From: Liquorilactobacillus uvarum DSM 19971
GTDB taxonomy: Bacteria > Bacillota > Bacilli > Lactobacillales > Lactobacillaceae
Assembly: GCF_001434935.1 (NCBI RefSeq)
Contig: NZ_AZEG01000018.1
Span: 1-45,582 of the forward strand
Length of the DNA stretch: 45,582 bases
Reading direction: 5' to 3'
Shown: positions 16,694-24,383 of the stretch, piece by piece
How positions within the stretch are numbered: position 1 is the stretch's first letter
Layout of the letters: each line of letters starts with the position of its first letter
Notes under the pieces: generated by a model
Databases searched by the model: none
What the model saw: the letters and a program-made list of their open reading frames with translations, nothing else
Told to the model about the DNA's origin: nothing
Position numbers and translations under genes: made by a program

Positions 16694-17689
16694 TTAACGA
16701 TCTGCAAAACCATTTGGATGGGTTTGATGCCATTTCCAAGCAGTTTTGATAATTTTATGAATATCATCAAACTCAGGTTTCCATCCTAATATTTTGCGTG
16801 CTTTATCCGAAGCAGCGATTAACGTATCCGGATCTCCACCCCTTCTTGGTGCCATTACTGTAGGAATCGGTTTTCCTGTAACTTCACGCGCAGCCTTTAA
16901 AATTTCCATATTTGAAAAACCAGTCGAAGAACCTAAATTGAAAGCATTGCTTTCGTTACCCTCACGCAAATAGTTCATTGCCAGGATATGGGCATCTGCC
17001 AAATCAAATGGATGAACATAATCACGCACATTAGTCCCATCGGGCGTATTGTAATCATCCCCGAAGATTTGCAGCTTATCTCGAGTTCCTGCTGCTACTT
17101 GCAGTACAATCGGCAACAAATGTGTCTCAGGGTTATGATCTTCCCCAATTGTGCCATCGGGCTTTGCTCCGGCAACATTAAAGTAGCGTAAAGCTACAAA
17201 TTTTATTCCATTAGCTAGATCAGTCCAATGCATGATTTTCTCCATAGCTAACTTGCTTTCACCATAAGGATTGATCGGTTTCTGCGGATCCGTCTCCTTA
17301 ATAGGCATCGTCTCAGGAATACCATAAGTTGCGGCTGTTGACGAAAAGACAATACGCTTAACTCCAACTTCATTCATGACTTCTAGTAAATTAATCATTC
17401 CAGCCGTGTTATTATCAAAATATTTCAGCGGTTTCTTCATGGATTCCGCGACAAGAGAAAAAGCTGCAAAATGAATTACTGCATCAATTGCAGGATTTTC
17501 AGCGAAAACCTGACGCATAAACGGTTGATCTGCGATATCACCTTGGTAAAACTTTGCTTTATCACTAACAGCTGCTCGATGGCCTGTGACCAAGCTATCA
17601 ACAACGACAACATCAGCACCCTTTTCAACTAAACGATCAACTGTGTGAGAACCAATATAACCGGCTCCACCTAAAACTAAAACTGCCAT
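16694..17689 (-). CDS. galE: UDP-glucose 4-epimerase
   Basis: 331 residues. It interconverts UDP-glucose and UDP-galactose for galactose use and cell-surface glycans. Extended short-chain dehydrogenase fold: NAD motif GGAGYIGSH (7-15), FSSTAATYG with the catalytic Ser/Thr (116-118), and Tyr142-Lys146 in [19 protein letters not shown] and the substrate-binding [15 protein letters not shown] follow. The longer frame begins 9 codons upstream, but AAGGAGG is 9 bases before the ATG at 17689, so that start is used. No other Leloir gene (galK, galT) is adjacent, so a cell-wall role is as likely as galactose catabolism. Confidence 0.95.
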   Translation of the reverse strand: MAVLVLGGAGYIGSHTVDRLVEKGADVVVVDSLVTGHRAAVSDKAKFYQGDIADQPFMRQVFAENPAIDAVIHFAAFSLVAESMKKPLKYFDNNTAGMINLLEVMNEVGVKRIVFSSTAATYGIPETMPIKETDPQKPINPYGESKLAMEKIMHWTDLANGIKFVALRYFNVAGAKPDGTIGEDHNPETHLLPIVLQVAAGTRDKLQIFGDDYNTPDGTNVRDYVHPFDLADAHILAMNYLREGNESNAFNLGSSTGFSNMEILKAAREVTGKPIPTVMAPRRGGDPDTLIAASDKARKILGWKPEFDDIHKIIKTAWKWHQTHPNGFADR

Positions 17690-17835
17690 TAGGCATTTCC
17701 TCCTTGGAGCGTGCACATTTCTCGATTTGGGGTAACTTAACTCCTATGCACGTTTGCTTTTATTTGAATAAGAAGCAATTTTTACGGATCCATTCATAAT
17801 CAGTCTTTAGATTGACTAAAAATCTATCCGATAAC

Positions 17836-17866
17836 ATTTTACCAGTTATTCACACCTTTTTGTCAA
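17836..17866 (-). promoter_or_regulatory. Possible galE promoter
   Basis: Minus-strand TTGACA (17866-17861) and TAAAAT (17841-17836), separated by 19 bases, which is longer than ideal. Confidence 0.4.
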
Positions 17867-17891
17867 ATTAAATAAAAACTTACACTTATCT

Positions 17892-17916
17892 CTACCTGGT
17901 AGTCAGAAAGACCGGT
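17892..17916. promoter_or_regulatory. Palindromes upstream of the GntR regulator
   Basis: CTACCTGGTAG (17892-17902) is a perfect palindrome about a central T. Eight bases further, ACCGGT (17911-17916) repeats a related half-site. The pair lies 64-88 bases before the regulator start and may be its own operator. Confidence 0.35.
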
Positions 17917-17979
17917 ACTTGTCGTTTGTTGTTTCTTGTGGTTAACTAGAGATTAGAAATTGATATAAGGGGTAAAACT

Positions 17980-18705
17980 ATGGCTGAATTGGTCTACAAA
18001 CAAATCATCGCTGATCTGAAGCAAAAGATTTTCGCAGGAGATTATCCAGAACTAAAACTGCCCGATGAACGAACTTTAAGTTTGCTTTACGGTGTCAGCC
18101 GCAGCACTATCAAAAGATCCTTAGGTCGAATGGCTAGTGATGGCATCATTTTTAAAAAACGCGGTGCTGGCACATTTATTAATCCCTTATATCTAAAAAA
18201 CGAATCTGTTTTTAATTATGAAGAAGGATCCAACCTAGGTGTAACTGATAATTTTAAAATGGATGGTCAGAAACCGCGTATTAAAGTCCTCTCCTTTGAG
18301 GTCATCAAGCCCACACGTGAATTACAACGCGACCTCTTTTTGAGGAGTGATGACTTTGTTTACAAAATCGTTCGTTTGCGGTTGTTCGATGAACATCCTT
18401 TCATGATTGAAACTGGCTACATCCCAATTAAAATTATTCCTGAATTGTCACATGAGATCATTCAAGGATCAATTTTTAATTATGTTCAAAAGGAACATCG
18501 GCAAGCCGTCAGTAAATCATTTCTTTCTGTTTTTGCAGAACCTTCAACTGCAAGAGATCAGCAACTGCTTAAACTTTCGGAAAAAGAACCAACGGGCATC
18601 ATGGAAGGAATCTTTTTTTTAGATAACGGAACCCCATTTGAGTTTTCACACATGCGTTTTCATTACAAATACTTAAAGTTTAATACTTTTGTAGCTGTTA
18701 ATTAG
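17980..18705 (+). CDS. GntR-family regulator with UTRA domain
   Basis: 241 residues. An N-terminal winged helix (about 1-70) contains KLPDERTLSLLYGVSRSTIKRSLGRMASDGIIFKKRGAGTFI, the classic GntR recognition region. Residues about 95-238 form a HutC-type UTRA ligand-binding domain (KIVRLRLFDEHPFMIETGYIP and FEFSHMRFHYKYLKF). UTRA regulators usually respond to a sugar phosphate or a related small molecule and repress a sugar gene. It stands alone between galE (divergent) and the convergent aro operon, so the target is not evident. The start has AAGGGG 6 bases before it. Palindromes at 17892-17916 suggest autoregulation. Confidence 0.9.
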   Translation: MAELVYKQIIADLKQKIFAGDYPELKLPDERTLSLLYGVSRSTIKRSLGRMASDGIIFKKRGAGTFINPLYLKNESVFNYEEGSNLGVTDNFKMDGQKPRIKVLSFEVIKPTRELQRDLFLRSDDFVYKIVRLRLFDEHPFMIETGYIPIKIIPELSHEIIQGSIFNYVQKEHRQAVSKSFLSVFAEPSTARDQQLLKLSEKEPTGIMEGIFFLDNGTPFEFSHMRFHYKYLKFNTFVAVN

Positions 18706-18798
18706 TAAAATACACTGAATAACAGCTTTCTATCGCTGCTTTTACACATATTTTTAACGTGCTTTTCTTGTAATTATTATTGATTGTCTTCATTGTTG

Positions 18799-19878
18799 TT
18801 AAAATGCGAGCACTGGATTAAGCCAATTCCTTATTTCAGCTATTTTAAGTGTATAAAATGCAGGCTGCCCAATTTCTTTTATATATACAAGTGTTATCTG
18901 ATCATTCTTGATTTTCTTATCGTGCAAAATTGCACTGTAAAAAGCATCTGATCCAAGCTCTTTTGCATCAACTGGCAGGCCTACACATGCCAATCTGCCT
19001 TTTACCTTAAAGGTCGTATCTCCTTTGGTCATACCTTTTTTTTCAAATGCAGCAGTTATACGTGCAATCCCAATCGCAACTGCTTCACCATGCATGAGCT
19101 TCCCTGTTTCGATCAACTCTAAAGCATGGCCTATCGTATGTCCAAAATTCAACAGTTTACGCAAATTTTCTTCCTTTTCATCGCGTATCACAACCTCTGC
19201 TTTGAAAGTAATACTGGCATGAATTAGTTCCTCAGCATGAGTAATAATATCTTCCGCTTGATTCACTTTCTCAATTATTTTCCAGAATGTGCCACCAACT
19301 AGAGCTGCGCACTTAATAATTTCGCCATAACCTTCAACCAGCATCCTCTTAGGCAATGTCTGAATAGTATCTGGATCAATTAAGACCAAATCAGGCTGAT
19401 AAAAACTGCCCACCATGTTTTTACCTGTCTTCAGATCAATTGCCGTTTTTCCCCCAACAGAACTGTCAACTTGTGCCAACAGCGAAGTAGGAATTTGAAT
19501 AATTGAAATACCGCGCATATAAATCGATGCAATAAAACCTGCTAAATCACCGACAACCCCGCCGCCCAAAGCAATAACACTATCGGAACGGACAAAATCA
19601 TTTTGCGCTAAGGAATTTATTAGCAGTTGTACCTGTTTCCAAGATTTGCTTGCCTCCCCTGCAGGAATAGTCAAAATAATGACCTGATGTCCCATCCTCA
19701 CAAGCTGTCCTTTCACAGCATTTGCATACAGTGGTCCAACATTATCATCAGTAATCAAAGCAATTTTTCTTTTCTGCCAAAGTGGCCCTATAAATTCGAC
19801 CAACCTGTTCAATACGCCCTTTTGAATCTTTACTTGATAATCTTTAAGTACTATTTCGTCAGACTTTTTTATCGGCAT
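18799..19878 (-). CDS. aroB: 3-dehydroquinate synthase
   Basis: 359 residues. It converts DAHP to 3-dehydroquinate, the second step of the shikimate pathway, using NAD and a divalent metal. Conserved: IPAGEASKSW (71-80), the nucleotide-binding GGGVVGDLAGF (105-115), PTSLLAQVDSSVGGKTAID (130-148), KNMVGSFYQPDLVLID, the metal-ligand glutamate in EGYGEIIKCA and the histidines in LLNFGHTIGHALE. Last gene of the tkt-aroE-aroF-aroB operon. Its ATG is 10 bases after the aroF stop and the AGTAGGT overlapping that stop serves as ribosome binding site. No strong terminator is visible in the 90 bases before the convergent regulator. Confidence 0.96.
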   Translation of the reverse strand: MPIKKSDEIVLKDYQVKIQKGVLNRLVEFIGPLWQKRKIALITDDNVGPLYANAVKGQLVRMGHQVIILTIPAGEASKSWKQVQLLINSLAQNDFVRSDSVIALGGGVVGDLAGFIASIYMRGISIIQIPTSLLAQVDSSVGGKTAIDLKTGKNMVGSFYQPDLVLIDPDTIQTLPKRMLVEGYGEIIKCAALVGGTFWKIIEKVNQAEDIITHAEELIHASITFKAEVVIRDEKEENLRKLLNFGHTIGHALELIETGKLMHGEAVAIGIARITAAFEKKGMTKGDTTFKVKGRLACVGLPVDAKELGSDAFYSAILHDKKIKNDQITLVYIKEIGQPAFYTLKIAEIRNWLNPVLAF

Positions 19879-19888
19879 ACAAATTTAC

Positions 19889-20881
19889 CTACTTTCCGTT
19901 TACTACCTGATGAACCTCGAAGACCTTTTGAGCCATCTTCAAGTACGTATCCGGTTTTAATGCTTGTGGACCATCCGACAAAGCTTTTTGAGGTTCATCG
20001 TGAATCTCAACGATCATCCCCGTAGCACCAGAGGCCGCCCCAGCCAATGCCATAGGTGTTACAAGATCCCATTCTCCAACCGCGTGACTTGGATCTACAA
20101 TTACTGGGTAGTGCGTCAATCTTTGCAGAACTGGAACTGCCCCTAGGTCAAAGGTATTGCGGGTGTATTTGTTATCAAAGGTTCTTATCCCGCGTTCCAA
20201 CAACATAATCTGGCTATTTCCCTCCGAAGCAATGTATTCGGCAGCATTCAGTAAATCGTCGATCGTTGCTGACATCCCGCGTTTCAAAGCAACTGGGATA
20301 TTAGTTTTACCAACCGTTTTCAAGAGTGAAAAATTTTGCATATTGCGCGCGCCTATTTGAAAAATATCCGTGTATTTTGCAACCATCTCAACGTGTTCAT
20401 CATCCATAACTTCTGTAATCATGTCCATCTCGTTTTCGTCTGCTGCCTCTCGCAAGTACTTGAGGCCTTCTTCACCTAAGCCTTGGAAAGAGTACGGTGA
20501 AGTCCTCGGCTTGAATGCACCACCACGAACGATTTTAGCCCCGCCTTTTTTGGCAATCGCAGCCATCTTTCTCACATGTTCTTCACTCTCAACAGAGCAA
20601 GGTCCAGCCATCATAATAAACTCATTGCCTCCAATGACTGCATGTGGTGTATGAATAATCGTATCCTGCGGGTGAAATAGTCTGCTCCCTTGAACTGCAG
20701 CTGGCACATCAGTAATAATTTCTTTTGTGGCCTTCAAAATTTCTGTCGGAAGATCATCTTTAACCGCCCCTTGAACGGCAACGCGATTGCCATTAACGAA
20801 CACCTGTGTTTTGTCTGCAAAACTTTTCTTTAATGCTGCAATACCTTTTTTTACACCATTTTCATTTAAGACAATAATCAT
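19889..20881 (-). CDS. aroF: 3-deoxy-7-phosphoheptulonate (DAHP) synthase, class I beta
   Basis: 330 residues. It condenses phosphoenolpyruvate with erythrose-4-phosphate, the committed step of aromatic biosynthesis. Residues 1-65 form the ferredoxin-like N-terminal domain of the class I beta type, which binds feedback inhibitors (Tyr or Phe) in relatives such as Thermotoga. The barrel carries AGPCSVES (92-99), GGAFKPRTSPYSFQG (120-134), FQIGARNMQNF, VALKRGM and VIVDPSHAVG. There is no chorismate mutase fusion. AAGGAGG precedes the ATG, 18 bases after aroE. It uses the erythrose-4-phosphate made by the transketolase encoded first in the same operon. Confidence 0.96.
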   Translation of the reverse strand: MIIVLNENGVKKGIAALKKSFADKTQVFVNGNRVAVQGAVKDDLPTEILKATKEIITDVPAAVQGSRLFHPQDTIIHTPHAVIGGNEFIMMAGPCSVESEEHVRKMAAIAKKGGAKIVRGGAFKPRTSPYSFQGLGEEGLKYLREAADENEMDMITEVMDDEHVEMVAKYTDIFQIGARNMQNFSLLKTVGKTNIPVALKRGMSATIDDLLNAAEYIASEGNSQIMLLERGIRTFDNKYTRNTFDLGAVPVLQRLTHYPVIVDPSHAVGEWDLVTPMALAGAASGATGMIVEIHDEPQKALSDGPQALKPDTYLKMAQKVFEVHQVVNGK

Positions 20882-20899
20882 TTTTATTTCCTCCTTGCA

Positions 20900-21757
20900 T
20901 TATTGCAATATTTTTTTTACTTCTTCGACTGGCATTTTTTGACCGGTCCAAAAATTAAAAGCTAATGCTCCTTGCCATAACAACATTCCTAACCCGTTGT
21001 ATATCTGACAACCATGTTCTTTTGCTTTTTTTAAAAGTACTGTCTCTGCTGGCTGATAAATAATATCGTAAACAAGCTGATTAGGAGAAAGGCTTTCCAG
21101 AACATCTTCGCCGAATGGCAATCGTTTCTCTGTCATTCCTATATTTGTTGTATTAATCAAAATATCACTCTGTTCAAGAGTATTCTTCATTTTTTCATCA
21201 TCGTTATATGGATAAACATTAAATTCAGTTTCTGATTTATCTGCGATCGATTCAACCCACTCTTTCAACTGAGTGTATGTGCTATTCTTACGCTTAAAAA
21301 TGTTTACTTCACGTACATTATATCTAGCCGCAGCCGCTATAATTGACCGACCTGCTCCACCTGCACCAAGAACTGTAATTTTTCTTCCCTTTAAGTTCCA
21401 TCCGCGAGATTTCAGATCTTCAAACATACCATCACCATCTGTCGTCGCCCCTATTAGACGGCCATTCTCATTCTTAACTGTATTCACAGCCTGAATCTGC
21501 CGTGCTTCCGGCGTAATTTCATCCAGAAACGGAATAATATCTCTTTTAAATGGCATTGATAAATTAATTCCCTTAAGATTCAAACTTCTGATCCCTGATA
21601 CTGCTTCAGATAGATTGGATGGCGCGACCTCAAATGCGAGGTAACGTGCATTCAGTCTGCAATGTTTAAAACTGCAGTTATACATTGCTGGCGAGTAGCT
21701 ATGTTTAGCTGGATATGCAATAAAGCCATACAAAGCTGTGTGCGCATTAATTTTCAT
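20900..21757 (-). CDS. aroE: Shikimate dehydrogenase
   Basis: 285 residues. It reduces 3-dehydroshikimate to shikimate with NADPH. Substrate motif HSYSPAMYN (19-27), catalytic Lys71 in INLSMPFKRD and Asp107 in ATTDGDG, nucleotide motif LGAGGAGRS (130-138), and YNGLGMLLWQGALAF near the C-terminus. The usual Asn before the catalytic TD is Thr here, a variation I associate with the Listeria/Lactobacillus AroE-like and QuiB-like branch, so quinate use or some tolerance for it is possible. The frame can start at TTG 21787, overlapping tkt, but the ATG at 21757 gives the family N-terminus and has GGGGGAT upstream. It is second in the operon. Confidence 0.92.
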   Translation of the reverse strand: MKINAHTALYGFIAYPAKHSYSPAMYNCSFKHCRLNARYLAFEVAPSNLSEAVSGIRSLNLKGINLSMPFKRDIIPFLDEITPEARQIQAVNTVKNENGRLIGATTDGDGMFEDLKSRGWNLKGRKITVLGAGGAGRSIIAAAARYNVREVNIFKRKNSTYTQLKEWVESIADKSETEFNVYPYNDDEKMKNTLEQSDILINTTNIGMTEKRLPFGEDVLESLSPNQLVYDIIYQPAETVLLKKAKEHGCQIYNGLGMLLWQGALAFNFWTGQKMPVEEVKKILQ

Positions 21758-21779
21758 TTTTGATGATCCCCCAATCCAT

Positions 21780-23807
21780 CTAGCCAATCACTGATAATCT
21801 AATTTCATTATGCGAATGTGTCTGCTGGTAGATCTGCGCAATGCGTTCAACGGTAAAGTTGTTAGCAGAAATGACCTCATCTTCAGCCCCGCTTGCACCA
21901 AAATGATCGATTCCAACCACAGAACCGTCTAAACCAACAAATTTCTGCCATCCTAAGGTCGTCCCCATTTCAATTGCAACTCTTCTACGAACTTCAGAGG
22001 GAAGAACTTGCTCTTGATACTTTACTGATTGTTTTTCAAATAATTCCATCGACGGCATTGAAACAACACTCACATCTTGGCCTAGCTTTGCTAGTGCCTG
22101 CTGAACTTTGATTGCCAAGTAAACTTCGGAACCTGTTGCGAGTAAGATACCTACCGGTTTCAATCCTTTTTGAGGTGATATTACATATCCACCGCAAGCA
22201 ACACCATCGGCAGCAAGCTTATCTGAGTGAGATAAAACAGGCAGTTTCTGCCTAGTCAGGATCAAAGCCGTTGGATGGTCTATCGAAGTTATGGCTTGTT
22301 GCCAAGCTGCAATCGTTTCATTAGGATCTGCTGGCCGCAAAACAACAACATTTGGAATAACTCTTAGACTCATCAACTGTTCTATTGGCTGATGTGTTGG
22401 TCCATCCTCACCAACTGCAATTGAATCATGCGTAAAGACATAGGTCACCGGCAGCTTCTGCAATGCTGCAAGCCTAATAGCACCACGCATGTAATCCGAA
22501 AAAACTAAGAATGTTCCCCCGAAAACACGCATGCCTCCATGAAGTGCCATTCCATTCAGAATCGTTCCTTGAGCAAATTCTCTTACCCCGAAAGCAATGT
22601 TTCTGCCGCTCCTGTGTTGCTTGGTCATTAAAGGGCTATTTTCGATTGTTGTTTTGTTTGAAGAAGCAAGATCGGCTGAGCCGCCGACAAATTCATCCAT
22701 TCTAGATGCAATGCTCTGAATAATTTTATGGCTTGTATCACGTGAAGCCTCAGCACCATTTTCATAACTTGCAACACCTTCTGTTGCATTTGTCGTTGTT
22801 TTCTCATTCATTGCTTTCTTCAAGACCTTCAGCAACTCTGGATCCCTATCCTGCAATTCAAGAATTTTTTTATTCCACTGCCTTTCTGCATCTCTTCCTC
22901 GTTGAACAATCATTTTTTGCGCATAGTTTTCAACTTCCGGTAAAACGGTGAATTCATCAGCCGTCCAAGACAACCTTTCTCGCAAAATAGCCATGTTTTT
23001 TATTCCTAGAGGATTACCGTGCACTCGATTAGTTCCAGCATCAGGCGTTCCAAACCCGATTGTTGTCTTTACTTCAATCAATGTCGGTTTGTCCGTCTTT
23101 TTGGCATCTACGATTGCTTGATCGATCGATTCAACGTTATTGCCGTCAGTTACCACAAACGTGTCCCATCCATAACTTTCAAACCGTTGCCTGACGTTCG
23201 TTTTAAAAGAGCGGCTCGTTGGACCGTCCAACGAAATATTATTTGAGTCATATAAAACAATTAATTTAGAAAGCTTTTGATTTCCAGCAAAGCTTGCGGC
23301 CTCGTGCGAGACACCCTCCATCAAATCACCATCACTGGCTAAAACATATGTGTGATGATCAATTACGTTGGTAGTTTTATTGAATTTCTCAGCGAGATGC
23401 ACCTCAGCTAACGCCATGCCAACAGCCATGCCTAAGCCTTGCCCCAGCGGGCCTGTTGTTGCTTCTACGCCAGGAACCAGCCCATATTCTGGATGACCAG
23501 GTGTTTTGCTGCCGAATTTACGGAAATGTTTAAGATCATCCATTGTAATATCAAAACCGCTTAAATGCAGTAAACTATACAGTAATGCTGATCCATGACC
23601 CGCAGATAAGACAAAACGGTCACGATCAAACCACTTTGGATCATGAGCATTGATCCGTAAATGCCGACTCCACAACGTCCATGCCATTGGTGCTGCACCT
23701 AAAGGTAACCCTGGATGTCCAGAATTAGCTTTTTGAACCATTTCTACACTTAACATTCGTAAGTTATCTATCGCAATTTTATCCCCTGTATCCGACTTCT
23801 TTTCCAT
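21780..23807 (-). CDS. tkt: Transketolase
   Basis: 675 residues, full length. It moves a two-carbon unit between sugar phosphates with thiamine diphosphate, linking fructose-6-phosphate and glyceraldehyde-3-phosphate with xylulose-5-phosphate and erythrose-4-phosphate. ANSGHPGLPLGAAPM (His31), the TPP-binding GDGDLMEG-type segment (here ASDGDLMEGVSHEAASFAG, about 154-172), and the pyrimidine-domain signature THDSIAVGEDGPTHQPIEQL are present. First gene of an operon with three shikimate genes, so its job here is probably to supply erythrose-4-phosphate. AGGAGG is 7 bases before the ATG. Transcription must first cross the leader at 23836-24166 with its aromatic leader peptide and two terminators. 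Confidence 0.95.
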   Translation of the reverse strand: MEKKSDTGDKIAIDNLRMLSVEMVQKANSGHPGLPLGAAPMAWTLWSRHLRINAHDPKWFDRDRFVLSAGHGSALLYSLLHLSGFDITMDDLKHFRKFGSKTPGHPEYGLVPGVEATTGPLGQGLGMAVGMALAEVHLAEKFNKTTNVIDHHTYVLASDGDLMEGVSHEAASFAGNQKLSKLIVLYDSNNISLDGPTSRSFKTNVRQRFESYGWDTFVVTDGNNVESIDQAIVDAKKTDKPTLIEVKTTIGFGTPDAGTNRVHGNPLGIKNMAILRERLSWTADEFTVLPEVENYAQKMIVQRGRDAERQWNKKILELQDRDPELLKVLKKAMNEKTTTNATEGVASYENGAEASRDTSHKIIQSIASRMDEFVGGSADLASSNKTTIENSPLMTKQHRSGRNIAFGVREFAQGTILNGMALHGGMRVFGGTFLVFSDYMRGAIRLAALQKLPVTYVFTHDSIAVGEDGPTHQPIEQLMSLRVIPNVVVLRPADPNETIAAWQQAITSIDHPTALILTRQKLPVLSHSDKLAADGVACGGYVISPQKGLKPVGILLATGSEVYLAIKVQQALAKLGQDVSVVSMPSMELFEKQSVKYQEQVLPSEVRRRVAIEMGTTLGWQKFVGLDGSVVGIDHFGASGAEDEVISANNFTVERIAQIYQQTHSHNEIRLSVIG

Positions 23808-23835
23808 TTTTATTCCTCCTGCTTCCTTGGCGACA

Positions 23836-23876
23836 ATAAAAAAGCTCTCACGGTTTGCACCATGAGAGCTTTTTTA
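23836..23876 (-). terminator. Terminator T2 in the tkt leader
   Basis: AAAAAAGCTCTCA and TGAGAGCTTTTTT arms with a 12-base loop and a run of six T, 29 bases before the tkt start codon. I see no strong alternative pairing that would disrupt it, so it either leaks or is controlled by hairpin Q just upstream. Confidence 0.85.
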
Positions 23877-23937
23877 TTCCGAATCACCTTGGACTTGTCC
23901 TCTTTGACAAAGATAAGAGAGTCCAGCCATGATTTAG

Positions 23938-23978
23938 AAAAAGCCACACAGTGCTTAACAACTGCATCATGTGGCTTT
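23938..23978 (-). terminator. Terminator T1 (switchable) in the tkt leader
   Basis: Arms AAAGCCACA (23978-23970) and TGTGGCTTT (23948-23940), with an extra CAGT/ACTG pairing inside the loop and a T5 tail. The 5' arm is complementary to the switch segment at 24014-24008. Confidence 0.82.
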
Positions 23979-24056
23979 CAATAATATTCAACATACGAAA
24001 ATTACTGGCCACATCCAATGCGGAACGTAATGTCCACATCAGATGTGATGTCGACA

Positions 24057-24116
24057 TTACTGAATAAACCAGTAATAATAAAATCGATTTGATTGTTTAA
24101 CTAATAATTTTCGCAT
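24057..24116 (-). CDS. Aromatic-rich leader peptide of the tkt-aro operon
   Basis: A 19-codon ORF, MRKLLVKQSNRFYYYWFIQ, ending in TAA. Six consecutive residues (12-17) are aromatic: Phe, Tyr, Tyr, Tyr, Trp, Phe. AGGAG lies 9 bases before the ATG, and the ORF starts about 50 bases after a good promoter. The product is too short and too biased to act as an ordinary protein. The run of codons for the pathway's three end products is the mark of a regulatory leader peptide, as in the trp, phe and his leaders of enteric bacteria. The stop codon lies in the first arm of the following hairpin. Confidence 0.85.
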   Translation of the reverse strand: MRKLLVKQSNRFYYYWFIQ

Positions 24117-24172
24117 AATTAGATTCTCCTAAAAAAAATAAAATATTGATTAGAAACGAACTGTTAATTAGG

Positions 24173-24201
24173 ATAATAAAGGCTTGTTTTATGAAAGTCA
24201 A
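24173..24201 (-). promoter_or_regulatory. Promoter of the tkt-aro operon
   Basis: Minus-strand TTGACT (24201-24196), a 17-base spacer and TATTAT (24178-24173). The predicted start near 24166 gives a leader of about 360 bases before tkt. Confidence 0.7.
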
Positions 24202-24295
24202 CCCTTTTTTGTTTTTTTATTTAAAAGTATTAACCATTAACTTTCTGCCGTTATAAATAAAGCGATAAATTGGACCGTTCCAATACTCTAAAAAG

Positions 24296-24322
24296 TTGAC
24301 TTTACATACAAATCCATTATTA
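24296..24322 (+). promoter_or_regulatory. Probable xfp promoter
   Basis: TTGACT at 24296-24301 with TATTAT-like -10 candidates after 16 or 19 bases in an ATTATTATTATAG stretch. About 95 bases upstream of the divergent tkt promoter's -35 element. Confidence 0.55.
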
Positions 24323-24383
24323 TTATAGATGGATAATAAGTTGATCAAATACAAGTTGAATTTTAAATAAAGGAGCTATTTTT

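Larger units (their letters stand above)
23836..24166 (-). promoter_or_regulatory. Attenuator leader RNA of the tkt-aroE-aroF-aroB operon
   Basis: Read 5' to 3' on the minus strand: leader ORF (24116-24057), hairpin P (24060-24027, arms GTAATGTC/GACATTAC plus ACATC/GATGT), switch segment (24014-24001), terminator T1 (23978-23938), hairpin Q (23925-23890), terminator T2 (23876-23836), then the tkt ribosome binding site. The switch segment has two exclusive partners. CCAGTAAT (24008-24001) pairs perfectly with ATTACTGG (24076-24069), which covers the Tyr and Trp codons of the leader ORF. The overlapping ATGTGGC (24014-24008) pairs perfectly with GCCACAT (23975-23969), the 5' arm of T1. A ribosome stalled on the aromatic codons would free the segment to break T1. 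This is the ribosome-mediated attenuation layout. The pairings are seen; the mechanism is inference. Confidence 0.75.

Noticed and set aside
23876-23895. AAGGTGATTCGG before terminator T2 as a second T-box
   Set aside because: It resembles the T-box only partly; the UGGN bases needed for tRNA acceptor pairing are UGAU and the ACCGCG part is missing.
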